NCBI GenBank assembly: GCA_910585765.1
Contig: CAJUES010000028.1
Span: 1-47,052 of the forward strand
Length of the DNA: 47,052 nucleotides
Direction of reading: 5' to 3'
DNA from: an uncultured Lachnospiraceae bacterium
GTDB taxonomy: Bacteria; Bacillota; Clostridia; Lachnospirales; Lachnospiraceae
A program made the position numbers and the translations under genes. The notes beneath the pieces are model-generated. The model searched no databases and had not been told where the DNA came from. It was given only the letters and a program-made list of their open reading frames with translations. This document shows positions 1-7,389 of the stretch, piece by piece (the first letter of the stretch is position 1; the number at the start of each line of letters is the position of its first letter).

Positions 1-216
1 CGTTGTGATCTTCATCACATTTACTTTTAAAGGTTTTGTTCTCTGAACAATTCTATTGCATTTTTGTGACTCGTTCCTCATGATGAGGCTTTTATCACTG
101 ATGCATTCTCTTTAGAATTTTCAGGGTTGCATTACTGTTTATTTGTCAAGGTACTTGTTTGTTGCTCTTGTTTGACGCAACTCTGATATCTTATCATCTC
201 TCAAAGTGTTTGTCAA
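1..216 (-). promoter_or_regulatory. Probable rRNA-operon leader and proximal promoter
   Basis: No protein gene is visible here. Read on the minus strand there is TTGACA (216-211), a 17-nt spacer and TAAGAT (193-188), with an A-rich tract just upstream of the -35. About 190 nt of leader follow and run off the window. The leader contains GTACCTTGACAAATAAAC and a short GTGAT-GAAG-ATCAC hairpin at the very edge. These resemble leaders in front of 16S rRNA genes in Clostridia. The rRNA itself is outside the window, so the call is an inference from style and position, not from rRNA sequence. Confidence 0.4.
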
Positions 217-272
217 GAACTTTTTGCAACTTTTTTATTTTGCTTGTCTACCGTTTTTCGCGGTAGGATTTC

Positions 273-301
273 ATGTTAACATCTTTTTCATCTCATGTCA
301 A
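273..301 (-). promoter_or_regulatory. Distal tandem promoter upstream of the leader
   Basis: On the minus strand TTGACA (301-296) is followed by a 17-nt spacer and TAACAT (278-273). It lies about 85 nt upstream of the proximal promoter. A small hairpin (CTACCG, 7-nt loop, CGGTAG at 248-267) sits between the two. Tandem promoters are usual for rRNA operons, which supports the reading of the left edge. Confidence 0.45.
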
Positions 302-417
302 CACTTTTTTACATTTATTTTAATTTTCTTGTCGAGGCGAAAAAAAAGAATCTTGATATTGCTAAGATACTTTTCTCATGGCTTTCCAGCCACAACCTCA
401 TTTATAAAATAAATGAA

Positions 418-505
418 CGGAGAAGAAGGGATTTGAACCCTCGCGCCGGTCACCCGACCTACACCCTTAGCAGGGGCGCCTCTTCAGCCTCTTGAGTACT
501 TCTCC
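418..505 (-). tRNA. tRNA-Ser (anticodon GCT)
   Basis: The minus strand folds as a class II tRNA. The acceptor arms GGAGAAG and CTTCTCC pair, followed by a G discriminator. The anticodon loop CTGCTAA gives anticodon GCT (reads AGC/AGU). A long variable arm (GGTCGGGTGACCGG region) is typical of tRNA-Ser. The T arm is GAGGG-TTCAAAT-CCCTT. CCA is not encoded. The gene reads toward the presumed rRNA operon and has its own strong promoter. Confidence 0.95.
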
Positions 506-570
506 CCGGTACTGAATTAAATCCTCTACCAATATTTAAATCGTGCGCCTTCTCACTCGACGCATGATTC

Positions 571-599
571 ATTATACATAAGACCCCTAGCGTTGTCAA
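571..599 (-). promoter_or_regulatory. Consensus promoter of tRNA-Ser
   Basis: On the minus strand TTGACA (599-594), exactly 17 nt, then TATAAT (576-571). Both hexamers match the sigma-70/SigA consensus perfectly. The -10 lies about 65 nt upstream of the tRNA 5' end. Confidence 0.85.
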
Positions 600-638
600 C
601 CCCTTTTTTATTAATTTTTGAAATATTGGTTACAGTAC

Positions 639-760
639 GTTACTGTTCACGCCCCAACTAATTCTGATGCAATTTTATGTAGTGAAAACGTAAACAGCAA
701 CAGTTTTTGCGCACAAAATGCTAAAGTACAAGCATTCTGGCGCACGTTTTGCACTACTTT
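639..760. repeat. MITE-like repeat, copy 1 (left terminal repeat intact)
   Basis: Starts with the 12-mer GTTACTGTTCAC (639-650), followed by about 110 bp that are nearly identical to 26979-27090. The shared core includes CACGCCCCAACTAATTCTGA and a hairpin made of CAAAATGCT, an 8-nt loop and AGCATTCTGG. The copy loses similarity at about 760. The inverse 12-mer GTGAACAGTAAC occurs at 2361-2372 and at the right end of copy 2, so it behaves as a terminal inverted repeat. No transposase is present; the element class is inferred. Confidence 0.7.
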
Positions 761-779
761 GATGGCACTCTTTTTAACA

Positions 780-2255
780 CTACTTGAATATACACCAAAA
801 ATTAAGGATAAACCATATCATGAGGATCCCCACTCTGACGCAGCCCCATTGATACCACAACTTTTGCTCTTCTGCTCCAGTCACTCTTACAGTCTCTTCA
901 TCTCTCTGTTTCTGATATGGAAAGTTGACGACCATAAAGCCAGCCAGACAAACAACCGCCAACGCCGAGACCGCGTACTCATACTCACCCGGGTACTGGA
1001 ATGTATCTTTGATGTAATGGATCATATCATTTGTGCTGTGACTTTGACGGCGGTTCATCAGATAGCTGCTGGCGGAAAAAATCAGGTAGTCAAAAGTCAG
1101 TCTTCCTCCATACACTTGTGACTGCGTGATGACATATATGCTGACAGTCAAAAGCGGCGCAAACGCCTCCAGTATGAAGTTGATCCTGGTGTTGTGCCTT
1201 TCCATAAATAAGAGCAAAACCATAAACGGCACCAGCAAAATGATCCAATAACACTTCATTATCCCGAAAGCAACCAGGACAGCCAGGCTGGAATAGCAGA
1301 TCCAGACAGACAATTTCCCCCGCCTTTCGTCCTGATAGCAGTTGCAGTATGCAAGTATGCATATGGCCGCATATGCGATCACAACCACGGAAGCTCCCAA
1401 ATTGTCTGGTCCTGCTCCCCAAACATTTACCAGCAGCGCCCTGATCTGGCTCGCTGCCAGCGTATAAGGCGTTTTCACCTGATCTATGCCTATGATTCCG
1501 AGCCAGCATAATATAGATGTCATATTTTTGACGATCAGCTCCACGGGAATCAATACAAGTCCAAGCATGATGTCGCGCAAGATGTACGGTATTCTTTTTT
1601 CTTTTAATAGAATCAGGGGTACATAGACAAAGACGGATAAATATTTTACAGGGTTTGCCAGCAGAAACGCACACACAAATCTCCTGTAATCTCCTTCTAT
1701 ATATTTGCGTAATCCCCACAGCTTGAATACCAGATACACGGCGTCCACCTGACCAAGATGGAAGACGGGAAGAAATACATAGAGCGTGGAGGACAGGAAC
1801 ATCTGTATCCACTTTATTCTGGTGTCATCCATTTTCAGTGTCACCGCAATTTCTTTTGTCTCCCTCACACAGAGTCCCCACATGCAGACAATGTGCAGCT
1901 TGTACCATAAGTATGCGCCCATACTGTCCTCCAACGAGGTTCGAAACAGCAGACTCAGAAGCTTGACCGGAACAACCCATACAGTGAACAGCATCTGAGA
2001 AAGTACGCCGTATGGCACTACAGGAGACCAGTCGAACAAAAAATCCATCAGATTTCCCCGGAACAGGTACTCCAGCCGGTAATACGCTGACTGGAATATG
2101 ACCAGATTATCCCAATAATACATTGTCACAAAATAAACAAAGGCAATACATGCCAAAGTAATCCTTAACACCATCCGTCGCTTTTCATTGTCAGGCTCTG
2201 TTTTCATCTTCGCTCCCTGAGCTTTTTTAATGTACTTCGATATCATTCGTTCCAT
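780..2255 (-). CDS. Polytopic membrane protein, possible GT-C-type glycosyltransferase
   Basis: A protein of about 491 residues with some ten hydrophobic segments and short charged loops, hence an integral membrane protein. Near residue 170 it has HLGQVDAVYLVFKLWG, resembling the loop-helix pattern of multi-spanning GT-C glycosyltransferases that use lipid-linked sugars, and an acidic first loop (YYWDN). No single motif settles the function. The start is uncertain: the frame opens at a GTG (2267) and has in-frame ATGs at 2255 and 2246, none with a clear ribosome binding site; 2255 is used. A strong promoter lies upstream. The gene stands alone between two copies of a 12-bp inverted repeat (639-650 and 2361-2372), which suggests it may have moved as cargo. 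Confidence is good for a real membrane protein and low for GT-C. Confidence 0.75.
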   Translation of the reverse strand: MERMISKYIKKAQGAKMKTEPDNEKRRMVLRITLACIAFVYFVTMYYWDNLVIFQSAYYRLEYLFRGNLMDFLFDWSPVVPYGVLSQMLFTVWVVPVKLLSLLFRTSLEDSMGAYLWYKLHIVCMWGLCVRETKEIAVTLKMDDTRIKWIQMFLSSTLYVFLPVFHLGQVDAVYLVFKLWGLRKYIEGDYRRFVCAFLLANPVKYLSVFVYVPLILLKEKRIPYILRDIMLGLVLIPVELIVKNMTSILCWLGIIGIDQVKTPYTLAASQIRALLVNVWGAGPDNLGASVVVIAYAAICILAYCNCYQDERRGKLSVWICYSSLAVLVAFGIMKCYWIILLVPFMVLLLFMERHNTRINFILEAFAPLLTVSIYVITQSQVYGGRLTFDYLIFSASSYLMNRRQSHSTNDMIHYIKDTFQYPGEYEYAVSALAVVCLAGFMVVNFPYQKQRDEETVRVTGAEEQKLWYQWGCVRVGILMIWFILNFWCIFK

Positions 2256-2281
2256 AATTTTTCCCACATCTCCACTTTAGT

Positions 2282-2350
2282 CATCTTTGGGATAATTATA
2301 TCGTCAAATTAGTGTTAATGTCAACATAAAGTTATCCATCTTTGGGATAA
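2282..2350 (-). promoter_or_regulatory. Promoter of the membrane protein gene flanked by a direct repeat
   Basis: On the minus strand TTGACA (2324-2319), an 18-nt spacer, TATAAT (2300-2295). An identical 14-mer, TTATCCCAAAGATG on the minus strand, lies just upstream of the -35 (2350-2337) and just downstream of the -10 (2295-2282). The upstream copy is extended into an inverted repeat (GTTATCC..GGATAAC). Two equal boxes on either side of one promoter look like a repressor operator. The small XRE gene at 2603 is the nearest regulator. Confidence 0.65.
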
Positions 2351-2360
2351 CATATAACGG

Positions 2361-2372
2361 GTGAACAGTAAC
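2361..2372. repeat. 12-bp terminal inverted repeat, GTGAACAGTAAC
   Basis: Exact reverse complement of the 12-mer at 639-650 and identical to 27100-27111. It is not followed by the rest of the MITE core, so it may be the far end of a longer unit that includes the membrane protein gene. No target-site duplication was seen. Confidence 0.55.
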
Positions 2373-2492
2373 TAACAATCCACAACCATTTATAAATTGA
2401 CAGACATTCCTATTGAAGTGTGAACCATACAGATAGCAAGACGCTCATCTGCGCAAACAATATACAGATGGGCAAAAGCAGTACCGGCTATC

Positions 2493-2547
2493 TGCGTCAG
2501 GACAGGATGTTGGCATTGTTGACTGAATATAATGCTGTCCTGACGCA
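2493..2547 (+). promoter_or_regulatory. Perfect 13-bp inverted repeat ahead of the XRE gene
   Basis: TGCGTCAGGACAG (2493-2505) and CTGTCCTGACGCA (2535-2547) are perfect inverse copies 29 nt apart. The loop includes TATAAT at 2528-2533. It lies 56 nt upstream of the XRE start codon. It could be an operator in which each arm binds one dimer, or a leader hairpin. No good -35 was found at the right spacing. Confidence 0.5.
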
Positions 2548-2602
2548 AACAGCCAGCGCTGTATTCACTGTTATTTGTGCAATGTTACCAGGAGGTGTAT
2601 GC

Positions 2603-2860
2603 ATGAAACTATATAAATATACAAATGGAAAATGCAATATATCGGGCTCGATCATCCGCGATTTGAGGGAGCATGCCGATCTGTCACAGGAACAGCTCGC
2701 CGCCAGACTTCAGCTTGCCGGATTGAGTCTGAATCAAAAGGCTGTCAGCCGGATCGAAACAGGCGATCGAGTTGTTCCTGACTTTGAACTGATCTATTTT
2801 TCAGAGGTTTTAGATGTACCAGTCTGCAGACTGTTAAACAAAGAATCGTGTACGCATTAA
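2603..2860 (+). CDS. Small XRE-family helix-turn-helix regulator
   Basis: An 85-residue protein. Residues about 15-70 carry a Cro/C1-type helix-turn-helix (IIRDLREHADLSQEQLAARL, then AVSRIETGDR), so it binds DNA as a small repressor-like protein. The open frame extends upstream to 2420, but the ATG at 2603 is preceded by AGGAGGT at a spacing of 6-7 nt, and the upstream part does not look like protein. It has no effector domain. A 13-bp inverted repeat lies in its leader, and paired 14-bp boxes flank the promoter of the divergent membrane protein gene; either could be its site. It ends 17 bp before the convergent fumarase beta gene. Confidence 0.85.
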   Translation: MKLYKYTNGKCNISGSIIRDLREHADLSQEQLAARLQLAGLSLNQKAVSRIETGDRVVPDFELIYFSEVLDVPVCRLLNKESCTH

Positions 2861-2877
2861 AGAGAAGCATGTTCATT

Positions 2878-3459
2878 TTATCTGATTATATTTTCCGCCT
2901 GATCTCCCTGTTCCTCCCTGTATTCCTCAACAGCGGTCTCATAGAGATCGTTTCCCTCGGCGTCTATGACGACGATCACGGGGAAATCGACGACTTCGAG
3001 CCTGCGGATCGCCTCTGTGCCCAGGTCGTCATAGGCGACGACTTCTGATGCCGTGATGGATCTGGATAACAGGGCGCCGGCGCCGCCGACGGCTGCGAAA
3101 TAAACTGCCTTGTTGCGCACGATCGCTTCTTTCACGGCGTCGCTGCGCTTTCCTTTTCCGATCATGCCCTTTAAGCCGAGGTCCAGCAGCCTTGGCGCGT
3201 ATTTGTCCATGCGGCTGGCTGTCGTGGGACCGGCAGAGCCGATCGGTCGGTTCTCCCTTGCCGGAGACGGTCCCATATAATAGATGATATTGTTTGCCAT
3301 ATCGACAGGAAGAGGTTCTGCCCTGTCAAGAGTTTCGCACATGCGAAGGTGCGCGGCGTCGCGCGCGGTGTAGATGGTTCCGGTAATGTATACGTAGTCT
3401 CCTGATCTCAGAGATCCCGCGTCCTCGTCTGTGAGGGGGGCTTTGATGTGTCTGTCCAT
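2878..3459 (-). CDS. fumB: Fumarate hydratase class I, beta subunit
   Basis: This is the C-terminal (beta) half of the oxygen-sensitive [4Fe-4S] fumarase/tartrate dehydratase family, which interconverts fumarate and malate. It has the family hallmarks YYMGPSPA near residue 60, then GSAGPTTASRMD, GMIGKGKRS and YFAAVGGAGALL. Length is 193 residues from the ATG at 3459, which has GGAGAA at correct spacing. The frame continues upstream without a stop because the first codons and the ribosome binding site are tandemly duplicated: a second MDRHIKAP with its own GGAGAA starts at 3537 and would add 26 residues. It follows the alpha gene, and the two subunits would form the enzyme. The symbol follows two-subunit usage and is not meant as the E. 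coli paralogue. Confidence 0.93.
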   Translation of the reverse strand: MDRHIKAPLTDEDAGSLRSGDYVYITGTIYTARDAAHLRMCETLDRAEPLPVDMANNIIYYMGPSPARENRPIGSAGPTTASRMDKYAPRLLDLGLKGMIGKGKRSDAVKEAIVRNKAVYFAAVGGAGALLSRSITASEVVAYDDLGTEAIRRLEVVDFPVIVVIDAEGNDLYETAVEEYREEQGDQAENIIR

Positions 3460-3596
3460 ATTGGTTTTCTCCTGTTTATTTTCTCCATTTAATTTTGCAG
3501 TGCTGCTGCCAGTAGGGGCTTTGATGTGTCTGTCCATATTTGCGTTCTCCTGTTTATTTATTCTCTCCATTAAATTTTGCAGTGCTGCTGCCAGTA
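3437..3596. repeat. Tandem duplication across the fumarase beta start
   Basis: A unit of 78 bp (3437-3514) is repeated head to tail as 82 bp (3515-3596) with a 4-nt indel and few substitutions. Each unit carries a ribosome binding site, an ATG and the codons for MDRHIKAP. Because the inner unit is 78 bp (26 codons) the copies stay in frame, so translation can begin at 3459 or 3537. Confidence 0.9.
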
Positions 3597-3650
3597 TTAG
3601 AGCGGAAAATAGTTTGATCTGTACTCAATGCGGTCAAAAGAACGAGCGCC

Positions 3651-4493
3651 TCAGAGCGTGCGCACTGCATGGCGGTTGACATGGCAGCATATGTTTATGG
3701 CTACGGGCAGTCCGGCGATGTGCGTCGGGTAGGTGTTGATGTTGACAGCGAGCGCGGTCGTGGTTCCGCCGAGTCCGCCGGGTCCTATGCCGGTGCGGTT
3801 GATCTTTTCTAAAAGTTCCGCCTCCATCTCCCTCACATACGGAATTTCGGAATGTTCATTGATCGGTCTTGTGAGCGCCTTCTTTGCCAGGAGCGCACAC
3901 TTCTCAAAGGTTCCGCCGACGCCGACGCCGACGACCATGGGCGGACAGGCGTTGGGACCTGCGTCCTTTACGGCTGTGAGGATGGCATTCTTGACACCTT
4001 CGATGCCGTCGGCGGGTTTGAGCATGAAGACGCGGCTCATGTTCTCGCTCCCGAAACCTTTGGGGGCGACTGTGATCTTTACGCTGTCTCCGGTTGTCAT
4101 TTCATAGTGGATGACTGCGGGGGTGTTGTCCCTGGTGTTTTCGCGGATCAGCGGATCCTTTACGACGGATTTGCGCAGGAATCCGTCGGTGTAACCCTGA
4201 CGGACACCTTCGTTCACCGCATCTTCGAGGTTTCCGCCCTCGAAGTGCACCTCCTGTCCGATCTCCATGAAAATGACTGCCATCCCTGTGTCCTGACAGA
4301 TCGGGATCATGTCGTCACCCGCAATCTGCAGGTTGTCCTGGAGCTGGCTCAGGATCTGTTTTCCGAGCGGGCTTTTCTCCGTGGACACGGCATTTTTGAG
4401 GGCGCACTCCATGTCGGATGTGAGGTAATGGTTGGCTTCGATGCACATTTCGCTAATGTTTCTTGTGATTTCTGACACGTCGATCGTTTTCAT
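3651..4493 (-). CDS. fumA: Fumarate hydratase class I, alpha subunit
   Basis: The N-terminal (alpha) half of the class I fumarase/tartrate dehydratase family, 280 residues from the ATG at 4493 (MKTIDVSE). Motifs seen are ICQDTGMAVIFMEIG near residue 65, DPLIRENTRDNTPAVIHYE, PKGFGSENMSRV, the glycine-rich VVGVGVGGTFEKCA and GIGPGGLGGTTTALAV. Conserved cysteines fit ligation of the [4Fe-4S] cluster. The beta gene begins about 190 bp downstream on the same strand, with the duplicated segment in between. The pair supplies fumarate-malate interconversion in an anaerobe. The frame extends upstream to 4529, but those codons are not family-like. Confidence 0.94.
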   Translation of the reverse strand: MKTIDVSEITRNISEMCIEANHYLTSDMECALKNAVSTEKSPLGKQILSQLQDNLQIAGDDMIPICQDTGMAVIFMEIGQEVHFEGGNLEDAVNEGVRQGYTDGFLRKSVVKDPLIRENTRDNTPAVIHYEMTTGDSVKITVAPKGFGSENMSRVFMLKPADGIEGVKNAILTAVKDAGPNACPPMVVGVGVGGTFEKCALLAKKALTRPINEHSEIPYVREMEAELLEKINRTGIGPGGLGGTTTALAVNINTYPTHIAGLPVAINICCHVNRHAVRTL

Positions 4494-4580
4494 ATTTGTT
4501 GTCCTGTAACGAAGGAGCCACTGCAGCACGGGGCTGTTTTATGTAGTTCCTTTGTCCTTTCTATTTAATAATTTGTTAAT

Positions 4581-5078
4581 TTAGTCAAAAATGATCTCCG
4601 CGAACGCTGCGCCGGAGGCTGCTGCCAGATCCTGCGGTGTGAGTTCGAGCTGCATGCCGAGCTTTCCGCCGCTCACGATGATCTTGTCGAGGTTCAGGGC
4701 ACTCTGGTCGATGCGCGTGGCATACTGCTTTTTCATGCCGATCGCGGTGCAGCCGCCCCGGATATAGCCTGTGACGGCGTTGATGTCCTTGACGTGGAGC
4801 ATCGCAACGGATTTTTCCCCGACGGATCTTGCCGCCTTTTTCATGTCGAGCTCCTCCGCTATGGGTATGACGAACACGAAATAGTTCTTGCTGGCGCCCT
4901 GTGTGACCAGGGTTTTGTAGACTTTTTCGTGCGGCAGGCTGAGCATGTCCGCGATCTGAATGGCATCTATGAACTCGTCACACTCGTAGGTGTATGTCTT
5001 GTATGGTATTTTTTTCGTATCTAATATGCGCATTGCGTTTGTTTTATTTTTGGTCTTGTCCTCTTTTTGTTTTGCCAT
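4581..5078 (-). CDS. ybaK: YbaK/EbsC-family Cys-tRNA(Pro) deacylase
   Basis: A 165-residue protein of the YbaK/ProX editing superfamily. Family enzymes hydrolyse mischarged Cys-tRNA(Pro) made by prolyl-tRNA synthetase. It shows the expected order: PHEKVYKTLV near residue 50 with the conserved lysine, FVFVIPIAEELDMKKAA, GYIRGGCTAIGMKK and the C-terminal IIVSGGKLGMQLELTPQDL. The ATG at 5078 is preceded by AGGAG at good spacing. It lies 87 bp upstream of the fumarase alpha gene on the same strand and may be co-transcribed with it; a functional link is not obvious. Confidence 0.93.
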   Translation of the reverse strand: MAKQKEDKTKNKTNAMRILDTKKIPYKTYTYECDEFIDAIQIADMLSLPHEKVYKTLVTQGASKNYFVFVIPIAEELDMKKAARSVGEKSVAMLHVKDINAVTGYIRGGCTAIGMKKQYATRIDQSALNLDKIIVSGGKLGMQLELTPQDLAAASGAAFAEIIFD

Positions 5079-5287
5079 TGGTGATACTCCTTTTGATGGG
5101 GATCGGGACGCTCTCCGGGCGGAGCGCCGGCGGCAGCTTATCAGCGGTCCGTGATATCGCTGCTAAACGCGTCAGCTGTTCCCGATCCGTATTGTATCAT
5201 TATACAGGAAATCCGGAGCCTGTGCAATCTGTGTCGCGCATATTTCCAGAATAAACACGTGAGCGGAAACGTTTTTTCTGTACTAAT

Positions 5288-6625
5288 TTACGAATAATGA
5301 TACTTCTCCCGTTTCCGCACAAGGAATATCCCTGTCAGCACGACTGCCATCAGCTCTGCGGCGACGATGGAGATCCAGATGCCCTCGATCCCCCAGATCG
5401 CAGGCAATATCAGGATCGCCGCCATCTGGAATACCAGCGTCCGCAGAAAGGAGATCACCGCGGAGGTTATGCCGTCATTGAGCGCCGTAAAGAATCCGGA
5501 GCCAAAGATCGCAAAGCCCATGAAGAAAAAGGACAGTGCAAAGATCCGAAATCCCGACACGGTGAGCGATGTGAGCGATGCATCGTAGCCGACAAAGATC
5601 TGCGCCAGCGGCAGGGCAAACAGTTCTGCCGCCGCGACCATGCTCACGGCGAAGGTACCTGTGAGCGCGAGGCTTTTTCGCAGCAGTCCCCTGAGCTCGT
5701 CATGATCGCCCGCACCGTCGTGATAGCCGATGACTGGCGCGGTCCCGATGGTATAACCGTTGAATGCCGCCGAGAAGATCATGCTGACATACATCATCAC
5801 TCCGTATGCGGCAACACCGTTTTCCCCGGCGTATTTTAAGAGCTGCTTATTGTAGAGCATGCTGACGAAACTCATGGAGACGCTGCTCATAAATTCGGAC
5901 GATCCGTTCACGCAGGCTTTTAAGATGATCTTCGCGTCGAACGCTGTCCTGCCAAGCCGCAGGATGCTGCTGTTTTTATGGGCAAAGTAAAAGAGCGGGA
6001 TCACGCCGCCGACCACCTGGCTCATCGCGGTGGCGACGGCTGCGCCTGCAAGCTTGTGCTCCTGCGGCAGGAGGATGACGAGCACTGCGTCGAGCACCAT
6101 GTTGGTGACACCCGACAGCACCGTCACCACAAAACCGATCTGCGGCTTCTCGGCTGCTACGAAGAAACTCTGAAATATGAACTGCAGTATGTAGAACGGC
6201 AGCGCCGCCAATATGATCCGCGCATAGACCACGCAGTTTTCGAGCAGCGCGCCCTCCGCGCCCAGCAGAACGGAGATCGGACGGATAAAAACGATGCCCG
6301 CTGTCGCAAAGACTACGCCCAGAGCCGCGGCGAAATAAATAAAGAGCGAGAAATATCTGTTCGCCCTTGCCGGATCTCCCTCACCAAATGTTTTTGAGAC
6401 GACTGCCGTTCCGCCCGAACCGAACATATAGCCGACGGTGCCGATGATGATCAGAAACGGCATGATGAGATTGACTGCGGCAAAGGGCGTCTTCCCGGCA
6501 AAATTCGAGACGAAGAAGCCGTCCACCACGCCGTAGATCGACGTGAAGACCATCGTTCCGATCGATGGCAGCGTGAACCGCATAAGCCTGCTGTATGAAA
6601 AATGATCTGAAAGCTGTATTTTCAT
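5288..6625 (-). CDS. MATE-family multidrug efflux transporter
   Basis: A 445-residue, 12-helix transporter, the usual length for MATE proteins, which extrude cationic drugs in exchange for Na+ or H+. The N-terminus reads SRLMRFTLPSIGTMVFTSIY and is followed by VDGFFVSNFAGKTPFAAVNL, the classic MATE first-helix signature; the second half repeats the fold. The ATG at 6625 has GGAGGGG 5-8 nt upstream, so the longer frame reaching 6781 is not used. It follows the MarR gene by 16 bp and is almost surely in its operon and under its control. The internal symmetry and MarR linkage fit an efflux pump rather than a flippase. Confidence 0.92.
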   Translation of the reverse strand: MKIQLSDHFSYSRLMRFTLPSIGTMVFTSIYGVVDGFFVSNFAGKTPFAAVNLIMPFLIIIGTVGYMFGSGGTAVVSKTFGEGDPARANRYFSLFIYFAAALGVVFATAGIVFIRPISVLLGAEGALLENCVVYARIILAALPFYILQFIFQSFFVAAEKPQIGFVVTVLSGVTNMVLDAVLVILLPQEHKLAGAAVATAMSQVVGGVIPLFYFAHKNSSILRLGRTAFDAKIILKACVNGSSEFMSSVSMSFVSMLYNKQLLKYAGENGVAAYGVMMYVSMIFSAAFNGYTIGTAPVIGYHDGAGDHDELRGLLRKSLALTGTFAVSMVAAAELFALPLAQIFVGYDASLTSLTVSGFRIFALSFFFMGFAIFGSGFFTALNDGITSAVISFLRTLVFQMAAILILPAIWGIEGIWISIVAAELMAVVLTGIFLVRKREKYHYS

Positions 6626-6641
6626 AATCCCCTCCCAAGCT

Positions 6642-7124
6642 CTACATCCGTTCCACCTGCGCGCGGAACATGTCATTAAACGTTTCCATGAAGCGGATGT
6701 ATGTGTCGATCTCCTCCTCCCGCCAGGATGCGAACACCTCGCACTCCGCGGCGTACAGGCGGGCTGCGTTCTGATCCACATAGCTTTTTCCCTTGTCGGT
6801 CAGGCGCACTCTCTTTCCCCTGCCCGTCTCCTGCTCGAGATAGAGGATATCGTCGTTCTCCAGTTTCCGGATCGCCGAGTTGACGGTCTGCTTGCTGATG
6901 CCGGACTCCTTGTATATATCGCTGAGCAGGCAGGTTCCCTGGTGGTCATAGACTGTGTACAGGGCGCGCATCGCGCTGTCGGATATGCCGAGCTTGTGGG
7001 ATGCCCGGTGGTAGAGCGCATCCATCTCAGCGCCAAGGTAATTGATCCGGTGGAGCTTTTCAAATGCGTTATTTTTCGATGTGTTTTTTTCCGATGTGTT
7101 TTCTTTTGACGGATCCTTCTTCAT
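6642..7124 (-). CDS. MarR-family transcriptional regulator
   Basis: A 160-residue winged-helix repressor. The recognition region is LLSDIYKESGISKQTVNSAI around residues 75-95, followed by the wing (LEQETGRGKRVRLTDKGK). Start is the ATG at 7124 with GGAGG upstream. It is the first gene of a two-gene operon with the MATE pump. A near-perfect inverted repeat overlaps its own promoter, so it likely represses itself and the pump until a ligand binds. The first 25 residues are a lysine/asparagine-rich tail with the repeated word SEKNTSKN. Family call is firm; the inducer is unknown. Confidence 0.92.
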   Translation of the reverse strand: MKKDPSKENTSEKNTSKNNAFEKLHRINYLGAEMDALYHRASHKLGISDSAMRALYTVYDHQGTCLLSDIYKESGISKQTVNSAIRKLENDDILYLEQETGRGKRVRLTDKGKSYVDQNAARLYAAECEVFASWREEEIDTYIRFMETFNDMFRAQVERM

Positions 7125-7139
7125 ATAAACCTCCCCAAG

Positions 7140-7186
7140 TACGAAATCATACCAAACACTATAGTATGAATTCGTACCTTTGTCAA
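7140..7186 (-). promoter_or_regulatory. marR-MATE promoter with overlapping operator
   Basis: On the minus strand TTGACA (7186-7181), a 17-nt spacer, TATAGT (7163-7158). The arms TACGAAATCATAC (7140-7152) and GTATGAATTCGTA (7164-7176) are inverse copies matching at 12 of 13 positions. One arm fills most of the spacer and the other lies just downstream of the -10, a classic autorepression layout for MarR. Confidence 0.85.
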
Positions 7187-7237
7187 GAGGTTTTGTCGAA
7201 AGTTTGTAGCGCAAACGGGAAACTTGTGCTAAGATGG

Positions 7238-7293
7238 AGATGACATTCAAAAGATGACATTCAAAAGATGACATTCAAAAAATAACATTTAAA
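7238..7293. repeat. 14-bp tandem repeat, four units
   Basis: The unit AGATGACATTCAAA occurs three times without change (7238-7251, 7252-7265, 7266-7279), and a fourth degenerate unit reads AAATAACATTTAAA (7280-7293). It lies between the divergent MarR and sensor-kinase genes. There is no spacer structure, so it is not a CRISPR array. It may be slippage-prone spacing DNA or clustered binding sites. Confidence 0.9.
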
Positions 7294-7389
7294 TAAAAGC
7301 TTTACGTGCTGCCCGATCTGACTGACCACCTACCGACAGATCAGGATTTTGCGGGGAAAGCGTTTCATGCGCACTGTCAGGAGACTCAC

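Noticed and set aside
206..495. Short plus-strand frames in the first 500 bases
   Set aside because: They run across the tandem promoters and the tRNA-Ser gene on the opposite strand and lack ribosome binding sites.
5100..5188. Long-range inverted repeat GGATCGGGA...TCCCGATCC before ybaK
   Set aside because: The arms are only 9 bp and about 70 nt apart, and no known riboswitch or T-box features (such as TGGNACCGCG) were seen.
7238..7293. Possible CRISPR array
   Set aside because: Units of 14 bp follow one another directly with no spacers, and no cas genes are present.
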